A stretch of 64,000 bases of DNA from Anisus vortex (taxonomy: Eukaryota > Mollusca > Gastropoda > Planorbidae), in contig CASBPS010000186.1 in the NCBI GenBank assembly GCA_949126835.1, positions 1,050,701 through 1,114,700 of the forward strand. Direction: 5' to 3'. The translations under genes were made by a program, and so were the position numbers. Below, piece after piece: positions 23,591 through 32,959 of the stretch (positions are counted from its first letter, which is position 1; each line of letters begins with the position of its first letter). Below the pieces are notes generated by a model that did not search any database, was not told the DNA's origin, and was given only the letters and a program-made list of their open reading frames with translations.

Positions 23591-26518
23591 TTTTTTTGGG
23601 TAGGAGAATGTTGGTAGTTTGTGTGTAGAAGAATGCGGGGAGTTTGTGTGTAGGAGAATGTTGGGAGTTTGTGTGGGTAGGAGAATGCGGGGAGTTTGTG
23701 TTTTTAGGAGAATGTGTGGAGTTTGTGTGGGTAAGAGAATGTGGGAAGTTTGTGTGGGTAGGAGAATGTGGGAAGTTTGTGTTGTTAGGAGAATGTGTGG
23801 AGTTTGTGTGGGTAGGAGAATGTGGGGAGTTTGTGTGGGTAGGAGAATGCGGGGAGTTTGTTTGTAGTAAAATGTGGGGAGTTTGTGTGGGTAGGAGAAT
23901 GTGGGGAGTTTGTGTGTAGGATAATGTGGGGAGTTTGTGTGTAGGAGAATGTGGGGAGTTTGTGTGTAGGAGAATGTGGGACGTTTGTGTGTAGGAGAAT
24001 GTGGGGAGTTTGTGTGTAGGAGAATGTGGGGAGTTTGTGTGTAGAAGAATGCGGGGAGTTTGTGTGTAGGAGAATGTGGGGAGTTTGTGTTTTTAGGAGA
24101 ATGTGTCGAGTTTGTGTGGGTAGGAGAATTTGGGAAGTTTGTGTGGGTAGGAGAATGTGGGGAGTTTTTGTGTAGGAGAATGTGGGGAGTTTGTGTGGGT
24201 AGGAGAATGCTGGGAGTTTGTGTGTAGGAGAATGTGGGGAGTTTGTGTGTAGGAGAATGTGGGGAGTTTGTGTGTAAAAGAATGTCAGGAGTTTGTGTGT
24301 AGGAGAATGCGGGGAGTTTGTGTGTAGGAGAATGTGAGGAGTTTGTGTGGGTAGGAGAATGCGCGGAGTTTGTGTGTAGGAGAATGCGGGGAGTTTGTGT
24401 TGGTAGGAGAATGCGGGCAGTTTGTGTTGTTAGGAGAATGTGTGGAGTTTGTGTGGGTAGGAAAATGTGGGGAGTTTGTGTGGGTAGATGAATGTGGGGA
24501 GTGTGTATGGGTAGGAGAATGTGGGGAGTTTGTGTGGGTAGGAGAATGCGGGAAGTTTGTGTGTAGGAGAATGTGGGGAGTTTGTGTGGGTAGGAGAATG
24601 TGGGGAGTTTGTGTGTAGGAGAATGTGTGGAGTTTGTGTGTAGGAGAATGTTGGGAGTTTGTGTGTAGAAGAATGTGGGTAGTTTGTGTGTAGGAGAATG
24701 TGGAGGGTTGTGTGTAGGAGAATGTGGGTAGTTTGTGTGTAGGAGAATGTGGGGAGTTTGTTTGTAGGAGAATGCGGGGAGTTTGTGTGTAGGAGAATGT
24801 GGTGAGTGTGTGTGGGTAGGAGAATGCGGGGAGTTTGTGTTTTTAGGAGAATGTGTCGAGTTTGTGTGGGTAGGAGAATTTGGGAAGTTTGTGTGGGTAG
24901 GAGAATGTGGGGAGTTTTTGTGTAGGAGAAGGTGGGGAGTTTGTGTGGGTAGGAGAATGCTAGGAGTTTGTGTGTAGGAGAATGTGGGGAGTTTGTGTGT
25001 AGGAGAATGTGGGGAGTTTGTGTGGGTAGGAGAATGCGGGGAGTTTGTGTGTAGAAGAATGTGTGGAGTTTGTGTGGGTAGGAGAATGCGGAGAGTGTGT
25101 GTTGTTAGGAGAATAAGTGGAGATTTTGTGTAGGAGAATGTGGGGAGTTTGTGTAGGTAGGAGAATGCTGGCAGTTTGTGTATAGGAGAATGTGGGGAGT
25201 TTGTGTGTAGGAGAATGTGGGGAGTTTGTGTGCAGGAGAATGTGGGGAGTTTGTGTGGGTAGGAGAATGCGGGGAGTTTGTGTGTAGGAGAATGCGGCGA
25301 GTTTGTGTGGATAGGAGAATGCGGGGAGTTTGTGTGGGTAGGAGAATGCGGGGAGTTTGTGTGTAGGAGAATGTGTGGAGTTTGTGTGGGTAGGAGAATG
25401 CGGGGAGTTTGTGTGTAGGAGAATGTGGGGAGTTTGTGTGGGTAGGAGAATGCGGGGAGTTTGTGTGTAGAAGAATGTGTGGAGTTTGTGTGGGTAGGAG
25501 AATGGGCGGGGAGTTTGTGTTGTTAGGAGAATGTGTGTAGTTTGTGTGGGTAGGAGAATGTGGGGAGTTTGTGTGGGTAGGAGAATGTGGGAAGTGTGTA
25601 TGGGTAGGAGAATGTGGGGAGTTTGTGTGGGTAGGAGTAGGATAATTTGGGGAGTTTGTGTGGGTAGGAGAATGTGGGGAGTTTGTGTGTAGGACAATGT
25701 GGGGAGTTTGTGTGTAGGAGAATGTGGGGAGTTTGTGTGGGTAGGAGAATGCGGGGAGTTTGTGTTTTTAGGAGAATGTGTGGAGTTTGTGTGGGTAGGA
25801 GAATGTGGGAAGTTTGTGTGGGTAGGAGAATGTGGAAAGTTTGTGTTGTTAGGATAATGTGTAGAGTTTGTGTGGGTAGGAGAATGTGAAAAGTTTGTGT
25901 TGTTAGGAGAATGTGTGGAGTATTTGTGGGTGGGAGAATGTGGGGAGTTTGTGTGGGTAGGAGAATCCGGGGAGTTTGTGTGTAGGAGAATGTGGGGAGT
26001 TTGTGTGGGTAGGAGAATGCGGGGAGTTTGAGTGTAGGAGAATGTAGGGAGTTTGTGTGTAGGAGAATGCGAGGAGTTTGTGTGTAGGAGAATGTGGGGA
26101 GTTTGTGTGGGTAGGAGAATGCGGGGAGTTTGTGTGTAGGAGAATGCGGCGAGTTTGTGTGTAGGAGAATGTGGAGAGTTTGTATGTAGGAGAATGTGGG
26201 GAGTTTGTGTGTATTAGAATGTGGGGAGTTTGTGTGTAGGAGAATGTGGGGAGTTTGTGTTGTTAGGAGAATGCAGGGAGCTTGTGTGTAGGAGAATGCG
26301 CGAGTTTGTGTGTAGGAGAATGTGGGGAGTTTGTGTGGGTAGGAGAAAGCGGGGAGTTTGTGTTTTTAGAAGAATGTGTGGAGTTTGTAGGGGTAGGAGA
26401 ATGTGAGAAGTTTGTGTTGTTAGGAGAATGTGTGGAGTTTGTGTTGTTAGGAGAATGTGTGAAGTTTGTGTTGTTAGGAGAATGTGTGGAGTTTGTGTGG
26501 GTAGGAGAATGTGGGGAG
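23591..26518 (+). repeat. T7 module M9 (2,928 bp), hybrid module
   Basis: Up to 25504 it equals M4 (10235-12148). From 25505 it continues instead as an M1/M2-type tail: 29-bp GGGCGGGG unit, 33-bp odd unit (25633) and a single, not doubled, 356-type segment (about 26017-26340) with a 24-bp AATGCGCGAG unit near 26297. A recombinant between two module types is the simplest reading. Confidence 0.85.
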
Positions 26519-26882
26519 TTTTTTTGGGTAGGAGAATGTTGGTAGTTTGTGTGTAGAAGAATGCGGGGAGTTTGTGTGTAGGAGAATGTTGGGAGTTTGT
26601 GTGGGTAGGAGAATGCGGGGAGTTTGTGTTTTTAGGAGAATGTGTGGAGTTTGTGTGGGTAGGAGAATGTGGGAAGTTTGTGTGGGTAGGAGAATGTGGG
26701 AAGTTTGTGTTGTTAGGAGAATGTGTGGAGTTTGTGTGGGTAGGAGAATGTGGGGAGTTTGTGTGGGTAGGAGAATGTGGGAAGTGTGTATGGGTAGGAG
26801 AATGTGAGGAGTTTGTGTGGGTAGGAGTAGGATAATTTGGGGAGTTTGTGTGGGTAGGAGAATGTGGGGAGTTTGTGTGTAG
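24901..26882 (+). repeat. 1.98-kb tandem duplication, unit 1
   Basis: Repeats at 26883-28880. The offset is 1,982 bp in the left part and 1,984 bp after about 25.46 kb, because a GTGTGT linker here is GTGTGGGT in unit 2 (near 27445). It begins at the GTGGGGAGTTTTTGTGTAGG unit before GAAGGTGGGG. It spans the end of super-repeat copy 2 (25504), so it formed from an already recombined segment. Confidence 0.88.
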
Positions 26883-28502
26883 GAGAATGTGGGGAGTTTT
26901 TGTGTAGGAGAAGGTGGGGAGTTTGTGTGGGTAGGAGAATGCTAGGAGTTTGTGTGTAGGAGAATGTGGGGAGTTTGTGTGTAGGAGAATGTGGGGAGTT
27001 TGTGTGGGTAGGAGAATGCGGGGAGTTTGTGTGTAGAAGAATGTGTGGAGTTTGTGTGGGTAGGAGAATGCGGAGAGTTTGTGTTGTTAGGAGAATGTGT
27101 GGAGATTTTGTGTAGGAGAATGTGGGGAGTTTGTGTAGGTAGGAGAATGCTGGCAGTTTGTGTATAGGAGAATGTGGGGAGTTTGTGTGTAGGAGAATGT
27201 GGGGAGTTTGTGTGCAGGAGAATGTGGGGAGTTTGTGTGGGTAGGAGAATGCGGGGAGTTTGTGTGTAGGAGAATGCGGCGAGTTTGTGTGGATAGGAGA
27301 ATGCGGGGAGTTTGTGTGGGTACGAGAATGCGGGGAGTTTGTGTGTAGGAGAATGTGTGGAGTTTGTGTGGGTAGGAGAATGCGGGGAGTTTGTGTGTAG
27401 GAGAATGTGGGGAGTTTGTCTGGGTAGGAGAATGCGGGGAGTTTGTGTGGGTAGAAGAATGTGTGGAGTTTGTGTGGGTAGGAGAATGGGCGGGGAGTTT
27501 GTGTTGTTAGGAGAATGTTTGTAGTTTGTGTGGGTAGGAGAATGTGGGGTGTTTGTGTCGGTAGGAGAATGTGGGAAGTGTGTATGGGTAGGAGAATGTG
27601 GGGAGTTTGTGTGGGTAGGAGTAGGATAATTTGGGGAGTTTGTGTGGGTAGGAGAATGTGGGGAGTTTGTGTGTAGGACAATGTGGGGAGTTTGTGTGTA
27701 GGAGAATGTGGGGAGTTTGTGTGGGTAGGAGAATGCGGGGAGTTTGTGTTTTTAGGAGAATGTGTGGAGTTTGTGTGGGTAGGAGAATGTGGGAAGTTTG
27801 TGTGGGTAGGAGAATGTGGAAAGTTTGTGTTGTTAGGATAATGTGTAGAGTTTGTGTGGGTAGGAGAATGTGGGAAGTTTGTGTTGTTAGGAGAATGTGT
27901 TGAGTATTTGTGGGTAGGAGAATGTGGGGAGTTTGTGTGGGTAGGAGAATCCGGGGAGTTTGTGTGTAGGAGAATGTGGGGAGTTTGTGTGGGTAGGAGA
28001 ATGCGGGGAGTTTGAGTGTAGGAGAATGTAGGGAGTTTGTGTGTAGGAGAATGCGAGGAGTTTGTGTGTAGGAGAATGTGGGGAGTTTGTGTGGGTAGGA
28101 GAATGCGGGGAGTTTGTGTGTAGGAGAATGCGGCGAGTTTGTGTGTAGGAGAATGTGTGGAGTTTGTGTGTAGGAAAATGTGGAGAGTTTGTATGTAGGA
28201 GAATGTGGGGAGTTTGTGTGTAGGAGAATGTGGGGAGTTTGTGTTGTTAGGAGAATGCAGGGAGCTTGTGTGTAGGAGAATGCGCGAGTTTGTGTGTAGG
28301 AGAATGTGGGGAGTTTGTGTGGGTAGGAGAAAGCGGGGAGTTTGTGTTTTTAGAAGAATGTGTGGAGTTTGTAGGGGTAGGAGAATGTGAGAAGTTTGTG
28401 TTGTTAGGAGAATGTGTGGAGTTTGTGTTGTTAGGAGAATGTGTGAAGTTTGTGTTGTTAGGAGAATGTGTGGAGTTTGTGTGGGTAGGAGAATGTGGGG
28501 AG
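26519..28502 (+). repeat. T7 module M10 (1,984 bp)
   Basis: Starts like the other modules but passes to the 33-bp odd unit early (26823), then to GCTAGG (26941), GTGTATAGG (near 27161), GGGCGGGG (27488) and a second 33-bp odd unit (27617). It ends with a single 356-type segment. It carries private changes such as GGGTACGAGAATG (near 27321), GTCTGGGTAGG (near 27419) and GTGTCGGTAGG (near 27557). Confidence 0.85.
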
Positions 28503-28880
28503 TTTTTTTGGGTAGGAGAATGTTGGTAGTTTGTGTGTAGAAGAATGCGGGGAGTTTGTGTGTAGGAGAATGTTGGGAGTTTGTGTGGGTAGGAGAATGC
28601 GGGGAGTTTGTGTTTTTAGGAGAATGTGTGGAGTTTGTGTGGGTAGGAGAATGTGGGAAGTTTGTGTGGGTAGGAGAATGTGGGAAGTTTGTGTTGTTAG
28701 GAGAATGTGTGGAGTTTGTGTGGGTAGGAGAATGTGGGGAGTTTGTGTGGGTAGGAGAATGTGGGAAGTGTGTATGGGTAGGAGAATGTGGGGAGTTTGT
28801 GTGGGTAGGAGTAGGATAATTTGGGGAGTTTGTGTGGGTAGGAGAATGTGGGGAGTTTGTGTGTAGGAGAATGTGGGGAG
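26883..28880 (+). repeat. 1.98-kb tandem duplication, unit 2
   Basis: Second copy of 24901-26882, with more private substitutions (for example TACGAGAATG near 27321 and GTGTTGAG near 27898). Identity to unit 1 ends where unit 1 goes into GAGTTTTTGTG (about 26899) and unit 2 continues GAGTTTGTGTG (about 28883). Confidence 0.87.
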
Positions 28881-29666
28881 TTTGTGTGTAGGAGAATGTG
28901 GGGAGTTTGTGTGGGTAGGAGAATGCGGGGAGTTTGTGTTTTTAGGAGAATGTGTGGAGTTTGTGTGGGTAGGAGAATGTGGGAAGTTTGTGTGGGTAGG
29001 AGAATGTGGGAAGTTTGTGTTGTTAGGATAATGTAAAGAGTTTGTGTGGGTAGGAAAATGTGGGAAGTTTGTGTTGTTAGGAGAATGTGTGGAGTATTTG
29101 TGGGTAGGAGAATGTGGGGAGTTTGTGTGGGTAGGAGAATCCGGGGAGTTTGTATGTAGGAGAATGTGGGGAGTTTGTGTGGGTAGGAGAATGCGGGGAG
29201 TTTGAGTGTAGGAGAATGTAGGGAGTTTGTGTGTAGGAGAATGCGGGGAGTTTGTGTGTAGGAGAATGTGGGGAGTTTGTGTGGGTAGGAGAATGCGGGG
29301 AGTTTGTGTGTAGGAGAATGCGGCGAGTTTGTGTGTAGGAGAATGTGTGGAGTTTGTGTGTAGGAAAATGTGGAGAGTTTGTATGTAGGAGAATGTGGGG
29401 AGTTTGTGTGTAGGAGAATGTGGGGAGTTTGTGTTGTTAGGAGAATGTGGGGAGCTTGTGTGTAGGAGAATGCGGGGAGTTTGTGTGTAGGAGAATGTGG
29501 GGAGTTTGTGTGGGTAGGAGATAGCGGGGAGTTTGTGTTTTTAGAAGAATGTGTGGAGTTTGTAGGGGTAGGAGAATGTGAGAAGTTTGTGTTGTTAGGA
29601 GAATGTATGGAGTTTGTGTTGTTAGGAGAATGTGTGGAGTTTGTGTGGGTAGGAGAATGTGGGGAG
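28503..29666 (+). repeat. T7 module M11 (1,164 bp), shortest module
   Basis: Runs from T7 to the 33-bp odd unit (28807), then straight into the TTTTTAGGAG/TTGTTAGGAT segment and a single 356-type segment. The GCTAGG to GGGCGGGG landmarks are missing. Private changes include ATAATGTAAAGAG (near 29031) and GAGATAGCGGGG (near 29518). Confidence 0.82.
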
Positions 29667-31885
29667 TTTTTTTGGGTAGGAGAATGTTGGTAGTTTGTGT
29701 GTAGAAGAATGCGGGGAGTTTGTGTGTAGGAGAATGTTGGGAGTTTGTGTGGGTAGGAGAATGCGGGGAGTTTGTGTTTTTAGGAGAATGTGTGGAGTTT
29801 GTGTGGGTAGGAGAATGTGGGAACTTTGTGTGGTTAGGAGAAAGTGGGAAGTTTGTGTTGTTAGGAGAATGTGTGGAGTTTGTGTGGGTAGAAGAATGTG
29901 TAAAGTTTGCGTTGTTAGGAGAATGTGTGGAAATTGTGTGGGTAGGAGAATGTGGGGAGTTTGTGTGGGTAGGAGAATGCGGGGAGTTTGTGTGTAGTAA
30001 AATGTGGGGAGTTTGTGTGGGTAGGAGAATGTGGGGAGTTTGTGTGTAGGAGAATGTGGGGAGTTTGTGTGTAAAAAATGTGGGGAGTTTGTGTGTAGGA
30101 GAATGTGGGACGTTTGTGTGTAGGAGAATGTAGGGAGTTTGTGTGTAGGAGAATGTGGGGAGTTTGTGTGTAGAAGAATGCAGGGAGTTTGTGTGTAGGA
30201 GAATGTGGGGAGTTTGTGTTTTTAGGAGAATGTGTCGCGTTTGTGTGGGTAGGAGAATTTGGGAAGTTTGTGTGGGTAGGAGAATGTGGGGAGTTTTTGT
30301 ATAGGAGAATGTGGGGAGTTTGTGTGGGTAGGAGAATGCTGGGAGTTTGTGTGTAGGAGAATGTGGGGAGTTTGTGTGTAGGAGAATGTGGGGAGTTTGT
30401 GTGTAGAAGAATGTCAGGAGTTTGTGTGTAGGAGAATGCGGAAAGTTTGTGTGTAGGAGAATGTGGGGAGTTTGTGTGGGTAGGAGAATGCGCGGAGTTT
30501 GTTAGTAGGAGTCGGGGAGTTTGTGTGGGTAGGAGAATGCGGGCAGTTTGTGTTGTTAGGAGAATGTGTGGAGTTTGTGTGGGTAGGAAAATGTGGGGAG
30601 TTTGTGTGGGTAGAAGAATGTGGGGAGTGTGTATGGGTAGGAGAATGTGGGGAGTTTGTGTGGGTAGGAGAATGCCGGAAGTTTGTGTGTAGGAGAATGT
30701 GGGGAGTTTGTGTGGGTAGGAGAATGTGGGGAGTTTGTGTGTAGGAGAATGTGGGGAGTTTGTGTGTAGGAGAATGTTGGGAGTTTGTGTGTAGGAGAAT
30801 GTGGGTAGTTTGTGTTTTTAGGAGAATGTGGGGGGTTTGTGTGTAGGAGAATGTGGGTAGTTTGTGTGTAGGAGAATGTGGGGAGTTTGTGTGTAGGAGA
30901 ATGCGGGGAGTTTGTGTGTAGGAGAATGTGGGGAGTGTGTGTGGGTAGGAGAATGCGGGGAGTTTGTGTTTTTAGGAGAATGTGTCGAGTTTGTGTGGGT
31001 AGGAGAATTTGGGAAGTTTGTGTGGGTAGGAGAATGTGGGGAGTTTTTGTGTAGGAGAAGGTGGGGAGTTTGTGTGGGTAGGAGAATGCTAGGAGTTTGT
31101 GTGTAGGAGAATGTGGGGAGTTTGTGTGTAGGAGAATGTGGGGAGTTTGTGAGTTTGTGTGGGTAGGAGAATGCGGGGAGTTTGTGTGTAGAAGAATGTG
31201 TGGAGTTTGTGTGGGTAGGAGAATGCGGAGAGTTTGTGTTGTTAGGAGAATGTGTGGAGTTTTTGTGGGTAGGAGAATGTGGGGAGTTTGTGTGGGTAGG
31301 AGAATGCTGGCAGTTTGTGTATAGGAGAATGTGGGGAGTTTGTGTGTAGGAGAATGTGGGGAGTTTGTGTGCAGGAGAATGTGGGGAGTTTGTGTGGGTA
31401 GGAGAATGCGGGGAGTTTGTGTGTAGGAGAATGCGGCGAGTTTGTGTGGATAGGAGAATGCAGGGAGTTTGTGTGGGTAGGAGAATGCGGGGAGTTTGTG
31501 TGTAGGAGAATGTGTGGAGTTTGTGTTTAGGAGAATGTGAGGAGTTTGTATGTAGGAGAATGTGGGGAGTTTGTGTGTAAGAGAATGTGGGGAGTTTGTG
31601 TGTAGGAGAATGTGGGGAGTTTGTGTTGTTAGGAGAATGTGGGGAGCTTGTGTGTATGAGAATGCGGGGAGTTTGTGTGTAGGAGAATGTGGGGAGTTTG
31701 TGTGGGTAGGAGAAAGCGGGGAGTTTGTGTTTTTAGAAGAATGTGTGGAGTTTGTAGGGGTAGGAGAATGTGAGAAGTTTGTGTTGTAAGGAGAATGTGT
31801 GGAGTTTGTGTTGTTAGGAGAATGTGTGAAGTTTGTGTTGTTAGGAGAATGTGTGGAGTTTGCGTGGGTAGGAGAATGTGGGGAG
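29667..31885 (+). repeat. Module M12 (about 2.2 kb), diverged
   Basis: Resembles M4/M5 in landmark order (AATGTCAGG near 30412, GCTAGG near 31088, GTGTATAGG near 31318). It has many private changes and several broken units: a 24-bp unit with AAAAAATG near 30073, a 22-bp unit with TTAGTAGGAGTCGGGG near 30502, and an 8-bp fragment GTGAGTTT inserted near 31150. Its next module mark has only T5 (31886-31890). It is the edge of the homogenised 13.3-kb domain. Confidence 0.8.
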
Positions 31886-32454
31886 TTTTTGTGGGTAGGA
31901 GAATGTTGGTAGTTTTTGTGTAGGAGAATGCGGGGAGTTTGTGTGTAGGAGAATGTTGGGAGTTTGTGTGGGTAGGAGAATGCGGGGAGTTTGTGTGTAG
32001 GAGAATGCGGGGAGTTTGTGTGTAGGAGAATGTGGGGAGTTTGTGTGGGTAGGAGAAAGCGGGGAGTTTGTGTTTTTAGAAGAATGTGTGGAGTTTGTAG
32101 GGGTAGGAGAATGTGTGGAGTTTGTGTGGGTAGGAGTATGTGGGAAGTTTGTGTGGGTAGGAGAATGTGGGAAGTTTGTGTTTTTAGGAGAATGTGTGGA
32201 GTTGGTGTGGGTAGGAGAATGTGTGAAGTTTGCGTTGTTAGGAGAATGTGTGGAGTTTGTGTGGGTAGGAGAATGTGGGGAGTTTGTGTGGATAGGAGAA
32301 TGCGGGGAGTTTGTGTGTAGTAAAATGTGGGGCGTTTGTGTGTAGGAGAATGCGGGGAGTTTGTGTGTAGGAGAATGTGGGGAGTTTATGTGGGTAGGAG
32401 AATGCGGGGAGTTTGTGTTTTTAGGAGAATGTGTCGAGTTTGTGTGGGTAGGAG
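31690..32454 (+). repeat. Long-range repeat, left copy (31.5-kb spacing)
   Basis: Matches 63236-64000 at an offset of 31,546 bp, dropping to 31,545 after a one-T loss in the GTGTTTTAGG unit near 63729. Shared landmarks in the same order: AGAAAGCGGGG, TAGGGGTAGG, T5 tract plus GTTGGTAG, a second AGAAAGCGGGG, TTTGCGTTGTTAGG, GTGGATAGG, TAGTAAAATGTGGGGCG. Several substitutions separate the copies (for example 31789 and 31863). Confidence 0.88.
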
Positions 32455-32959
32455 AATTGGGGAAGTTTGTGTGGGTAGGAGAATGTGGGGAGTTTTTGTG
32501 TAGGAGAATGTGGGGAGTTTGTGTGGGTAGGAGAATGCTGGGAGTTTGTGTGTAGGAGAATGTGGGGAGTTTGTGTGTAGGAGAATGTGTGGAGTTTGTG
32601 TGTAGAAGAATGTCAGGAGTTTGTGTGTAGGAGAATGCGGGGAGTTTGTGTGTAGGAGAATGTGGGGAGTTTGTGTGGGTAGGAGAATGCGGGGAGTTTG
32701 TGTGTAGGAGAATGCGGGATGTTTGTGTGGGTAGGAGAATGCGGGGAGTTTGTGCGTAGAAGAATGTGTAAAGTTTGTGTGGGTAGGAGAATGCGGGGAG
32801 TTTGTGTTGTTAGGAGAATGTGTGGAGTTTGTGTGGGTAGGAGAATGTGGGGAGTTTGTGTGGGTAGGAGAATGCGGGAAGTTTGTGTGTAGGAGAATGT
32901 GCGGAGTTTGTGTGGGTAGGAGAATGTGGGGAGTTTGTGTTTAGGAGAATGTGGGGAGT
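31886..32959 (+). repeat. Transition segment between HOR domains 1 and 2
   Basis: Ordinary units without the T7, 33-bp or doublet markers. Contains a GTGTGGATAGG unit (near 32286) followed by TAGTAAAATGTGGGGCG, an AATTGGGGAAG unit (near 32455) and AATGTCAGG (near 32607). Its left part (to 32454) is repeated at the very end of the window. Positions 32590-32900 resemble 36016-36210 with GCGTAGAAG and TGTAAAG changes. Confidence 0.8.

Larger units (their letters stand above)
13332..25504 (+). repeat. 13.3-kb super-repeat, copy 2
   Basis: Near-identical to 1-12148. Differences found by eye, copy 1 / copy 2: 1184 T / 14515 A; 5280 T / 18636 A; 9459 G / 22815 T; 11959 A / 25315 G; and one extra 25-bp unit near 16.0 kb. 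All internal structure is carried over at the same offset: T7 module marks, the 356-bp doublets, the 33-bp odd units and the GGGCGGGG units. So the nested structure predates this duplication. Others may have been missed, but divergence is clearly far below 1%. Confidence 0.95.
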
